From G963678445 sp963678445 (lineage in GTDB: Bacteria; Hydrogenedentota; Hydrogenedentia; Hydrogenedentales; G963678445), in the NCBI GenBank assembly GCA_963678445.1, contig OY782877.1:2170001-2234000 (forward strand): a stretch of DNA of 64,000 nt. Reading direction: 5' to 3'. Under the pieces are notes generated by a model that saw only the letters and a list, made by a program, of their open reading frames with translations, ran no database searches and was not told the origin of the DNA. The position numbers and the translations under genes were made by a program. Below are positions 9,958-17,897 of this stretch, in pieces. Each line of letters starts with the position of its first letter. Position 1 is the first letter of the stretch.

Positions 9958-10725
9958 ATGCGAATGCGTACAGAAGACGACCTTATAATGAAAACCTCGG
10001 AACGGTTGGATGCAGATGCGGTATGTGCGCAGTGCGGCATGGTGAATCCCTCCGGGACACTTATCTGTCGAAATTGTGGTACCAACTTGCGGGATCAGCG
10101 GTCAACACGTATGGCGGCGGAGCAGTTGCTGGTGAGCGAAGGGGAAAAACCGGAACGACGTCAGGTGCTGCTGGGCCTGTTAACCCTGCTCGGTATTCTG
10201 CTGATCATCTGGTTGGCCCTGAATGTGGACCGTTTTGCAGATACGTTGGTCAACGTGCAGGAGTATGCCGGTGACACGAGTCGTCCGTTGTGGAGCGGTG
10301 AAGACGGGGCGGTCTTTTCTGTGATGGGGCAGGACTTGATGGCCTTTGAACCTACGATGCAGCAAATGCGCAACCTGCTTGCACAGCCGCAGTTTTCAGA
10401 GGAGGTGGAGGGGGTTTATGTGATAGGCTTACCGGTTTTTGGCAAGGGTGTGCGACCATTAGGGAAAGCATTGCTACAACGGCAGGAAGAGGAACTGTTT
10501 TTTCTTGCTCAACTGGAAAACGGCGTAGAGATCCGGGGGATAGGCCGTGAACAGGACAATGCAATTGTCGTATCATGGGATGAAGGTAGCGCCCAGACCC
10601 CAGAAGGCCATATGGCCGTTTCGGGGGTTGCATTACGACAAAAAGATGGACGTTTTGACTGCTCAGGGGCGGCGGAGCTGTCCGAAACACGCTACGATTT
10701 TACCGCCTGCCGCGTGCAGCCGTAA
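9958..10725 (+). CDS. Zinc-ribbon single-pass membrane protein of unknown function
   Basis: About 255 aa. The N-terminus has a double-CxxC zinc ribbon (CAQCGMVNPSGTLICRNCG). A cytoplasmic linker leads to one membrane helix (LLGLLTLLGILLIIWLAL, about residues 70-87). The remaining ~165 residues would be extracytoplasmic and show no family I recognise. The start is uncertain: a GTG at 9922, ATGs at 9958 and 9964, and an ATG at 9988 are all in frame. 9958 is chosen for the purine-rich GGAAGAG/GGGA upstream, but 9988 would also keep the zinc ribbon. It is divergent from glycerate kinase. Downstream lies a dispersed repeat, then ftsY. Confidence 0.7.
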   Translation: MRMRTEDDLIMKTSERLDADAVCAQCGMVNPSGTLICRNCGTNLRDQRSTRMAAEQLLVSEGEKPERRQVLLGLLTLLGILLIIWLALNVDRFADTLVNVQEYAGDTSRPLWSGEDGAVFSVMGQDLMAFEPTMQQMRNLLAQPQFSEEVEGVYVIGLPVFGKGVRPLGKALLQRQEEELFFLAQLENGVEIRGIGREQDNAIVVSWDEGSAQTPEGHMAVSGVALRQKDGRFDCSGAAELSETRYDFTACRVQP

Positions 10726-10785
10726 CAAACGGCGGATGAACGAACATAACGTGACCATTGTGTCGTTTCAGCGGTGTTCGCCTCA

Positions 10786-10870
10786 AAAGTGGTCACAAGG
10801 AATGAAATTTTTGCTGTAGTCAGGGATGGTAAAGAGCATACCTCTTGCTTGCGGTCGCTGGGCTGCTTTA
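10786..10870 (+). repeat. Dispersed REP-like repeat, copy A
   Basis: One of five copies in this window. It contains TCAGGGATGGT, then GCATACCT, then GCTTGCGGTCGCTG, and closes with the hairpin GCGGTC-GCTG-GGCTGC (10851-10866, two G-U pairs) followed by TTTA (10867-10870). It lies in the 165-bp gap between the zinc-ribbon gene and ftsY, ending 20 bp before the ftsY start. The alignment with copy B (42931-43030) is clear over about 80 bp. Confidence 0.75.
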
Positions 10871-10890
10871 GGTAGTGGAGTTGTAATAGC

Positions 10891-11811
10891 ATGGCCGGAT
10901 TTTTTGGAAAATTACGAGATAAGTTAGATAAAACACGCACAGGTCTGACGGAGAATGTAAAGAAGGTCTTTACAGGCAACCGGGGGGTGGACGAAGATAT
11001 ATTCGAGGCCCTGGAGGAGATTCTGATCGAGGCGGATGTCGGGGTAGAGACCACGCTGGAAATCATTGAAGATATGCGCGCAAAAGCACGCAAAGAGGGC
11101 ATTAAAGAGTCCGAGGCGCTGTATGCGGTACTGAAAGAAGAGATGCGTGTCTTGTTGGAACCGGGCGACCATGCCTTGCACTGGACGGTGGATGAAGGGC
11201 CGCATGTGACGCTTATTGCCGGTGTAAATGGTTCGGGTAAAACAACAACCGCCGGGAAACTGGCGGCTAAATTATGTGCGGAAGACAAGTCGGTGTTGTT
11301 AGGCGCAGCAGACACGTTTCGTGCAGCGGCAGCGGAGCAGTTGACGGTATGGAGTGAGCGGACCGGTGCCGCGATCATCAAACATGGCGAAGGAGCCGAT
11401 CCGGCTTCGGTGGCTTATGATGCAACGGATGCCGGGATAGCCCGCAATGTCGATCATATCCTGATCGATACGGCGGGGCGGCTGCATACCAAGGTCAACC
11501 TGATGGAGGAAATGAAAAAGATCCAACGGGTGGTCAGCAAACGGCTACCGGGTGCACCGCATCAGGTGCTGCTGGTGCTCGACGCGACTACGGGGCAGAA
11601 TGGCTTGCGGCAGGCCAAACAGTTTACCGAGGCGCTGCAGGTGACAGGAATTGTGTTGACCAAGCTGGACGGCACCGCCAAAGGCGGCATGATAGTAAGT
11701 ATCCAAAAACAATTGGGCATCCCCATAAAACTTATTGGCGTGGGAGAAGGAATAGATGATTTGCAGCCGTTTGACGCGAAAGAATTTGTGGATGCGTTAT
11801 TCGCAGAATAG
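10891..11811 (+). CDS. ftsY: Signal recognition particle receptor FtsY
   Basis: 306 aa. FtsY is the membrane-associated SRP-GTPase that docks SRP-ribosome complexes for co-translational membrane insertion. It has an N-terminal helical bundle (N domain, residues 1-100) and then the GTPase motifs: P-loop GVNGSGKTTT (111-120), a DTFRAAAAEQL insertion-box motif, DTAGR (193-197) and TKLDGTAKGG (from 257). The acidic A domain of the E. coli protein is absent, as in many phyla. No strong RBS is visible before the ATG. A GspE-type ATPase gene follows 72 bp later. Confidence 0.97.
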   Translation: MAGFFGKLRDKLDKTRTGLTENVKKVFTGNRGVDEDIFEALEEILIEADVGVETTLEIIEDMRAKARKEGIKESEALYAVLKEEMRVLLEPGDHALHWTVDEGPHVTLIAGVNGSGKTTTAGKLAAKLCAEDKSVLLGAADTFRAAAAEQLTVWSERTGAAIIKHGEGADPASVAYDATDAGIARNVDHILIDTAGRLHTKVNLMEEMKKIQRVVSKRLPGAPHQVLLVLDATTGQNGLRQAKQFTEALQVTGIVLTKLDGTAKGGMIVSIQKQLGIPIKLIGVGEGIDDLQPFDAKEFVDALFAE

Positions 11812-11883
11812 ATAGGCGCACCTGCTCATTATTCTGGTGCGCGGTAGCATGTGTGGGGTCTTGTCAGCGTTATAGGGGGCGTT

Positions 11884-13791
11884 ATGGCAGCGACGGAAGG
11901 GGAAGCAAAAAAACAGAAAACACCTACACCTGTTCCTACCGCCATTGGACGGGCACTGGTAAAAGAAGGCGTGCTTACCGAGGAGCAACTGCTTCGTGCT
12001 ATGCGGGTGCAAAAGCTTCTGGAGGAGCCCAAACAGCTCAGCGAAGTTATCGTTGAACTAGGTCTTGCCAATCGCACCCTGCTTGGCAAGGTGATTGCCA
12101 AGTACGGCAGTAACATGCGTTTGGGAGAGATGCTGGTTGAGCAGGGATTAATCACCTCCGAGACGTTGGATATCGCACTGGCGGCGCAAAAAGAGCGCAA
12201 AATACGTTTGGGCGAAGCCTTGATCGAGTTGGGGGCGATTAATGAACGTACGCTCATGCAGAACATCGCTCATCAGGCGCGTGCTGCTTTTATCGAACCC
12301 GCCTTTTCCATGATCGAACCCGGCTTGTTGCAGGGAGTTTCCCCCGACTATCTTGAACGCCACCAGATTGTGCCCTTTAGCCGCAGTGAGGAGGGGCGGG
12401 TGACCGTGGTTGCGCCAGATTTGCACGATGATGGTGTGCGTCAGGCGGTAGATGAATTGTATGCGGGGGCCGTAGATCTGGCCCTGGGTCCACTAGACGC
12501 CATTCAAAAAACTATTGCAGATTTCCGCGCCTATCGTCAAAAAGAAGAAGGAATGTATGGCGCACCCACCCGTTCCCAAGAAGAAGCGGTTGTGGAATTG
12601 GTGAACCACCTTTTTACGCAGGCCATCGAAGAACAAGCCAGTGATATTCACATTGAGCCCATGGGCAACCGTATCCGGGTACGCTATCGTATCGACGGTG
12701 TGCTGGTTTTCAAAACCGACCTTCCTCTGGATTTGTTAGCCCGTATCATTTCCCGTATCAAAATCATGGCGGAGTGCAACATTACCGAGCATCAGCGCCA
12801 TCAAGGGGGACGTATCCTCTTTACTTACGGAAAACGGGAAATCGACATGCGACTGTCAATATACGTTTCCGTTCATGGCGAGTCCGCAGTGCTGCGTGTG
12901 CTGAACAAGGAAATGGCGCTGTTGGATTTGGATGAGCTGGGCATGACCACAACCATGCTCGAACATTTTCGGGAGGATGTGCTCGAGCCCCCCACGGGGG
13001 TTGTGCTGGTGACGGGGCCGACAGGGTCGGGAAAGACGACGACGCTCTACAGCAGTATCGACTATTGCAATGATATCGGGCGAAAGATTATTACAGCGGA
13101 GGACCCCGTCGAATTTACCATTGAAGGTATTGTCCAATGCGCCATTAACGAAAAGGTCGGGCGCAGCTTTTCAATGACATTGCGCGAGATCGTGCGTCAG
13201 GACCCTGATATCATCGTCATGGGTGAGATCCGCGACAAGGAAACGGCGGAAGTGGCGATACAGGCGGCCTTAACCGGACACAAAGTTTATTCGACTTTTC
13301 ACACAGAAGACACCATCGGCGGCCTTTTGCGTTTGATCGACATGGACATTGAAACTTTCCTGATTTCTTCGACCGTGATTTCCATTATTGCACAGCGTTT
13401 GTTGCGACGGATCTGCCCCAAATGCGCCACGCCCTACGTTCCTGGTGCGCGGGAAGTACAAGCGGTGGGCCTGCAGATGCGTGAGGTGCGTGAGTATGAG
13501 TACCAGCGGGGACGCGGTTGCGTGCACTGCGCCTATACCGGTTACCGAGGGCGTATCGCGGCATACGAACTGCTGGTCCTCAACGAGGAAGTAAAAGAGG
13601 CGATTCTTCAGAAAAAAACCGCCCATGAAATCCGTGCCATCAGCACAGAAACTACAGGGCTGGTCAGCATGCGCGAAGACGCTGTCGCCAAAGTTATCCG
13701 TGGCGTCACCACTTTTGACGAAGTGCTTAAACATACGCCGCGCACCTTTTCAATGCGCAGTTTGCGGCAAATCATGTCCTTGTGCCAGTAA
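11884..13791 (+). CDS. GspE/PilB-family type II secretion / type IV pilus assembly ATPase
   Basis: About 635 aa. Cytoplasmic hexameric ATPase that powers pseudopilus or type IV pilus assembly. Two MshEN/GspE-N-type modules lie in residues 15-170 ('LVKEGVLTEEQLLRAM', 'LVEQGLITSETLDIAL'). A catalytic core follows with Walker A GPTGSGKTT (about 378-386), the Asp box, Walker B DPDIIVMGEIRD and the His box STFHTED. A tetracysteine zinc site (CPKC near 510, CVHC near 545) is present. The ATG at 11884 follows GGGGG with a 5-nt gap and is preferred over an in-frame ATG 33 nt upstream. No other T2SS/T4P genes are adjacent, so the machine it serves is encoded elsewhere. It is not part of the Tad operon at 27-42 kb. 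Confidence 0.93.
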   Translation: MAATEGEAKKQKTPTPVPTAIGRALVKEGVLTEEQLLRAMRVQKLLEEPKQLSEVIVELGLANRTLLGKVIAKYGSNMRLGEMLVEQGLITSETLDIALAAQKERKIRLGEALIELGAINERTLMQNIAHQARAAFIEPAFSMIEPGLLQGVSPDYLERHQIVPFSRSEEGRVTVVAPDLHDDGVRQAVDELYAGAVDLALGPLDAIQKTIADFRAYRQKEEGMYGAPTRSQEEAVVELVNHLFTQAIEEQASDIHIEPMGNRIRVRYRIDGVLVFKTDLPLDLLARIISRIKIMAECNITEHQRHQGGRILFTYGKREIDMRLSIYVSVHGESAVLRVLNKEMALLDLDELGMTTTMLEHFREDVLEPPTGVVLVTGPTGSGKTTTLYSSIDYCNDIGRKIITAEDPVEFTIEGIVQCAINEKVGRSFSMTLREIVRQDPDIIVMGEIRDKETAEVAIQAALTGHKVYSTFHTEDTIGGLLRLIDMDIETFLISSTVISIIAQRLLRRICPKCATPYVPGAREVQAVGLQMREVREYEYQRGRGCVHCAYTGYRGRIAAYELLVLNEEVKEAILQKKTAHEIRAISTETTGLVSMREDAVAKVIRGVTTFDEVLKHTPRTFSMRSLRQIMSLCQ

Positions 13792-13808
13792 CGGAAAGGA
13801 GGCGGACC

Positions 13809-14843
13809 GTGAGTGTATGCCCCTATTGCAATACGGTAATCCCGGAAATCTTTTATGCTCCCAAAGAAGATGCCCTTTATGCTTGTTCCACCTGCTTCAA
13901 CATAATCCTGTTGCACCAGGAAGAGGGTGTGTCACTGGCGCAAGTTCCCAAAAATGGACGTGATATACGACAGACAGCACCCGAAGGTTCCATCGGGCAC
14001 GCCGTTTTGAACGCGTTGCCTCAGGCGATGGAAAAACTTCCTATACTCCCGGAGTTAAGCCAACGGGTGTTGCGCGTGGTTAACGATCCAAATTCGGGCA
14101 TGGAAGAGTTGGCTGCAGAGATTCGTGGGGAACCCGTACTTGCTCTGGCGGTAATGAAGTTGGCGAACAGTGCGGTCTACGGCGGACTTCACGAAGTGAA
14201 GGAACTGGAAGCCGCCTGTGCACGTTTGGGGATGAAAACCGTTGCCAACACCGTGCAAGCAGTGGTCAACAAAAACCTCTTCAAGAGCGAAGACCCGCGC
14301 TTACACGCCTACCTTCGCAAACTGTGGCGACACTCCGTCGTAACGGCGCACTGCGCTTACGAGCTGGCCCATATCACCGCAGAACCACAGGCAGAGGTAC
14401 TTTTCCTGGCTGGCCTGATTCACGATATCGGCAAAATGCTGCTACTGGAAATCGTCACTGGTGACTACGCCGAGATTATTCAGCATTTGCGCAAAACCCC
14501 AGGGGTGCTGCGGGAGATCATGCATAATTTTCATGGTCTCCTGGGCGTGCACGCCGTGCAGGCCTGGGGGTTGCCCGCAAAATTTCGCACATTGGTCTAC
14601 TATCACCATAATGCCGCCCAGTGCCCCATAGAAGACTGGCTCATGATGGTGCACACCCTGTGTTTTGCCAATCTGGTCACGGTCGCCGAAGGCTACGGTG
14701 TCGACGAAGAGCAAGAAGTCTTCCTCGTCAGCCATCCCTCCGCCCGTTTCATTGGCCTGGCCGACATCAAAATTGCCAACCTGCGCGTTACCCTAGAAGA
14801 CAAGCTGGAAGCCCTGCTGAATGTTGTGGGGGCGGCAGAATAA
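13809..14843 (+). CDS. HDOD-domain signalling protein with N-terminal zinc ribbon
   Basis: About 344 aa from a GTG at 13809. The RBS AAAGGAGG is about 6 nt upstream, which decides this start against an upstream ATG that overlaps gspE. The N-terminal CPYC...CSTC pattern in 26 residues suggests a small zinc ribbon. Residues ~65-265 form an HDOD domain (related to HD-type phosphohydrolases): 'LPILPELSQRVLRVVNDPNS', 'LKLANSAVYG'-like text and LAGLIHDIGKMLLLE. HDOD proteins usually scaffold signalling or type IV pilus/chemotaxis regulation rather than act as enzymes, although the HD dipeptide is kept here. Co-transcription with the GspE ATPase (17-nt gap) suggests a role in that machine. Confidence 0.88.
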   Translation: MSVCPYCNTVIPEIFYAPKEDALYACSTCFNIILLHQEEGVSLAQVPKNGRDIRQTAPEGSIGHAVLNALPQAMEKLPILPELSQRVLRVVNDPNSGMEELAAEIRGEPVLALAVMKLANSAVYGGLHEVKELEAACARLGMKTVANTVQAVVNKNLFKSEDPRLHAYLRKLWRHSVVTAHCAYELAHITAEPQAEVLFLAGLIHDIGKMLLLEIVTGDYAEIIQHLRKTPGVLREIMHNFHGLLGVHAVQAWGLPAKFRTLVYYHHNAAQCPIEDWLMMVHTLCFANLVTVAEGYGVDEEQEVFLVSHPSARFIGLADIKIANLRVTLEDKLEALLNVVGAAE

Positions 14844-14867
14844 AAAGGACCGCTCCTGGTGCTTTTT
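14842..14867 (+). terminator. Weak intrinsic terminator candidate after the HDOD gene
   Basis: An AAG-GACC/GGTG-CTT imperfect stem with a six-base loop leads into TTTTT just after the HDOD stop codon. The stem is short and has a mismatch. Confidence 0.3.
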
Positions 14868-14925
14868 GACAGATAAGCTTCGTGATGCCCGGGAAGCGAA
14901 CGTTTCTAAATGGGGGGGCATCTCA

Positions 14926-14955
14926 TTGCCCTTTTCCTTGTCTAAACGCTATAGT
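14926..14955 (+). promoter_or_regulatory. Possible sigma70 promoter for the SGNH pair
   Basis: TTGCCC (14926-14931) and TATAGT (14950-14955) are separated by 18 nt, about 180 nt upstream of the first SGNH gene. Pattern match only. The 290-bp gap holds no ORF of note apart from this and a degenerate repeat. Confidence 0.35.
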
Positions 14956-15004
14956 ACCTACTCAACGCCGTAATGAGAACACCCCGGAGACGACCAAAGC
15001 GCTT

Positions 15005-15059
15005 CACCTATCGCCTGTGGCGCTGGACCACTTTAGAGATTTCGTGAGCTAGGTCCAGC
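15005..15059 (+). repeat. Degenerate REP-like repeat (copy E) plus an 8-bp inverted repeat
   Basis: CACCTATCGCCTGTGG followed by CGCTGGACCACTTTA (15021-15035) aligns with the 3' half of the dispersed repeat found at 10.8, 43.0, 45.3 and 59.1 kb. Here the REP arm GCTGGACC (15022-15029) pairs instead with GGTCCAGC at 15052-15059, giving a perfect 8-bp stem with a 22-nt loop. It lies between the HDOD gene and the SGNH pair. Confidence 0.5.
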
Positions 15060-15133
15060 CTTAGCCGCCGAAACTTCTGTGGGTATACACGCTGCCTGCG
15101 AGATATACAAACACCATCGAGGAGTTATAGTGA

Positions 15134-16381
15134 ATGAAATCGTTTCGAACAAAGCGTTTTGTTGGAGCAGCATTTATTGTCGCTAGTGTGACTTGCAATG
15201 TGTGGATTTTAGGGTGGCTGCTGGCAGCGGATCATCAGATCAGCGCAGGATGGCTTCGCTTGTTAGTTTTTGCGGTGCAGGCCGTAGGCATTACTTTGGG
15301 GCTGCTACTTTTGTTTGGATGGGACAGCGCGCTGCTACAAATGACAGGGCGCTTTATGCGGCGCTTTCCTCGAACCTGTGTGGTGGGGATTTGTATTGTA
15401 AGCCTCGCAGGGGTATGGATGGCGATGGAGGTCTATCTATATGGTATGGAAGTCATGGCAATACGCAGTCATCCCCGGCGATACGAAGGCGGCTACCCCG
15501 GCGATATGGTAGTGCCGGACCCAATTTTGGGAATACGTTCAAAGGCCAATCATTGTACGGATTCGCGCTATATTATCGAAGAAAAAGTAATTTTTGACGT
15601 TACCTATTGCTGCGACGCCTTGGGACGCCGAGCCACCCCTGTGCCTGCAGAAGGCGAACGCACCACGCATGGCCTTTTTCTGGGGGATTCTATTACCTTC
15701 GGTTTAGGGGTCAATGCCGAGGAGACCTTACCTGCCCAAATCGCCGCACGTCTGCCTCAGGTGCAACCTTACAACTACGGCGTTCCTGGTCGCGAACCTG
15801 GCTATGCACTGGCGCTGCTGCGTAACCGTGATTTACGCGAGGAAGTACATGAGGAAAAAGGTTTTGCCCTCTATACCTTTATGGATTATCAAGTGGATCG
15901 CAGTATAGGCGCTATGCATATCGTAGGCAGTTGGGGGGGGAATCTGTTGTGCCATGAATTTGAAGGCGACCAGATTGTTTGTCGAGGGACCTTTGCCTCA
16001 GCGTATCCTTGGCGCTACAAACTGTATCAACTTTTAAACAAAGATCGTGTGTTGAAATTTACCGGTTTTCGCATTCCCTGGAAACGACGTGACCAGCACT
16101 ATCGATTGAGCGCAGCTTTGCTACAAGCGCTTCAAAAAGAGTACTTGCATCAATTTCCGGGCAACGCCTTCTTTGTGCTGCTGTATCCCAGCATGCCCAA
16201 TTCACAGGCGATACGTCCCTTTTTAGATGAGCTGGATGTGCCTTGCCTGCAAATTAACGAAGAGGGCCTTCCTTCTTGGGAAGAGGGCTTTTACCCAGAA
16301 GATTATCATCCCAATGCCACCATGCAAGCCTTGGTGGCGGCGCGCTGTGCAACTGCACTCCAGCAACAGTGGACGCCCTAA
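15134..16381 (+). CDS. Membrane-anchored SGNH-hydrolase-like protein, copy 1
   Basis: 415 aa. Three hydrophobic helices (about residues 10-30, 38-58 and 75-97) precede an extracytoplasmic domain. Block I of an SGNH/GDSL fold is intact in LFLGDSITFGLGVN (about residues 180-193). Block II/III features appear in YNYGVPGREPGYALALLRN, and the C-terminal DYHPNATMQ supplies the Asp-x-His pair. SGNH enzymes are esterases or acyltransferases that often edit cell-surface glycans; the substrate here is unknown. AGGAG lies 9 nt before the ATG. A tandem paralogue follows after 37 nt. Confidence 0.75.
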   Translation: MKSFRTKRFVGAAFIVASVTCNVWILGWLLAADHQISAGWLRLLVFAVQAVGITLGLLLLFGWDSALLQMTGRFMRRFPRTCVVGICIVSLAGVWMAMEVYLYGMEVMAIRSHPRRYEGGYPGDMVVPDPILGIRSKANHCTDSRYIIEEKVIFDVTYCCDALGRRATPVPAEGERTTHGLFLGDSITFGLGVNAEETLPAQIAARLPQVQPYNYGVPGREPGYALALLRNRDLREEVHEEKGFALYTFMDYQVDRSIGAMHIVGSWGGNLLCHEFEGDQIVCRGTFASAYPWRYKLYQLLNKDRVLKFTGFRIPWKRRDQHYRLSAALLQALQKEYLHQFPGNAFFVLLYPSMPNSQAIRPFLDELDVPCLQINEEGLPSWEEGFYPEDYHPNATMQALVAARCATALQQQWTP

Positions 16382-16418
16382 TGCGAAAACACAAGGGTTT
16401 TCCTATTTCCAACAATGA

Positions 16419-17705
16419 ATGAGCTTAAATCAAGCAATGAACGCATATCAAAAAAAAGCATTTAACATACGAAAGATTATCGGGATGAGCTGTGTCCTGT
16501 TCGGTCTGCTTTTCAACGTATGGATTCTAGGTAGGATACTGGCGTCGGATCATCAAGTAAGTTCTTTTTTTCTACGATTGGCGATTTATAGTGTGCAACT
16601 ATTCGTCATCGGTAGCGGTATGCTGATTTTATTGCGTTCAGAATACGCACCCATAAAGCTCTGTTCCCGTTTTGCACGACGATTCCCTTACACTACCATA
16701 TTGCTACTTTGCATTCTGGGGGTTGTGCTAGTCTGGATGGGGATGGAAATCTGCCTTTATGGTGCGGAACGCCTTTGGATGCGCAATCATTCTGCACGTT
16801 ATGAAGGAGGCTATCCCGATGAATTGTTTTCGCCGGACCCCGTCTTGGGCGCACGGCTGGAAGCAAACCGATGTGTGCAATCCCGTTTACTCCTGGATGA
16901 ACAACCAATATTTGATGTCACCTATTGCACAGATGCCCTCGGTCGGCGTGTCACGCCAGTAGATTCAGAAACCAATCGTGATTCTCACGCTCTTTTTTTG
17001 GGAGGCTCTTTTACCTTTGGGGAAGGGGTGAATGATGCTGAAACACTTCCCGCTCAAATTGCCAAAAGGATGCCAGCTATACGCCCCTACAATTACGGTG
17101 TGCCTGGCCGTGATCCCGGTTATGCACTGACGATATTGCGAAATCGGAATTTGTGTAACGAAATAAGCGAAGAAAAAGGCTTTGCGTTTTTTACGTTTAT
17201 CGATTACCACATGGAACGTATTATGGGTTCCATGCGGGTTGCGGGAGGCTGGGGGGCCAACCTGCCTTGTTATGCCTTACAAGACGAGCAGATAGTTCGC
17301 TTGGGTTCTTTCGAATCGGTCTATCCGTGGCGATGCCGCATTTATAATATGCTTAATAAAGACCGGGTGCTGCAATTTGCCAAGATCGATATTCCTTTTG
17401 TGCGGCGCAAAAAACACTATCGATTTGCTGCAAGGCTGCTTCAGGCGTTAAAAGAAGAATACCAACGACAGTTCCCGGGTAATGATTTCTTTGTATTGCT
17501 TTATCCTAGTGCCGACAGAAAGCAACGAATACGCCCCTTTTTGGAAGAGATTGGTATAACCTGTCTGGAGCCTCCTGAAGAAGTTTTGCCTTCTCCCAAA
17601 GACCGGTTTTTGGAAAAGAACAAGCATCCGGTTCCGGCAATGCATTCTTCGATTGCGCAGTACTGTGCAGATATACTAAAAAGGCAATGGAGCGCGCATC
17701 CCTAG
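16419..17705 (+). CDS. Membrane-anchored SGNH-like protein, copy 2, probably inactive
   Basis: 428 aa and clearly paralogous to the preceding gene over its full length: the same three N-terminal helices, the same 'RYEGGYPxxxxxPDPxLGxR' and 'YNYGVPGRxPGYALxxLRN' blocks, and the same C-terminal layout. The block I GDS has become GGS (LFLGGSFTFGEGVN), keeping Ser but losing the Asp. The C-terminal D-x-H has become N-K-H in KNKHPVPAM. These changes suggest a loss or shift of hydrolytic activity, possibly a regulatory or binding partner of copy 1. RBS support is weak; an internal ATG (Met7) is a possible alternative. Confidence 0.75.
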   Translation: MSLNQAMNAYQKKAFNIRKIIGMSCVLFGLLFNVWILGRILASDHQVSSFFLRLAIYSVQLFVIGSGMLILLRSEYAPIKLCSRFARRFPYTTILLLCILGVVLVWMGMEICLYGAERLWMRNHSARYEGGYPDELFSPDPVLGARLEANRCVQSRLLLDEQPIFDVTYCTDALGRRVTPVDSETNRDSHALFLGGSFTFGEGVNDAETLPAQIAKRMPAIRPYNYGVPGRDPGYALTILRNRNLCNEISEEKGFAFFTFIDYHMERIMGSMRVAGGWGANLPCYALQDEQIVRLGSFESVYPWRCRIYNMLNKDRVLQFAKIDIPFVRRKKHYRFAARLLQALKEEYQRQFPGNDFFVLLYPSADRKQRIRPFLEEIGITCLEPPEEVLPSPKDRFLEKNKHPVPAMHSSIAQYCADILKRQWSAHP

Positions 17706-17897
17706 GGATGCCGTTTCTAGGCTGCAAACGGTTACTTGTGTAGCAAATTGCTCCTTGTGCAGGGGGTGCGATACAATGTTTGTCTTGCAGGTAGGCATAT
17801 AGGGGTGCTTATAAAGGTGCTCCAGGATTAGCGGTATAAGACTTTTTTTGTCCACATGATTTCGACGGACAAGTAGTGACTATAGAGGAGGTGTGCT

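Noticed and set aside
10692..11381. A 229-codon minus-strand frame across the repeat and ftsY
   Set aside because: Antisense to the P-loop region of ftsY and composed mainly of Ser/Ala/Thr shadow text.
17697..17712. The palindrome GCATCCCTAGGGATGC at the end of the second SGNH gene as a terminator
   Set aside because: No loop and no T-run; it is a short perfect palindrome without further support.
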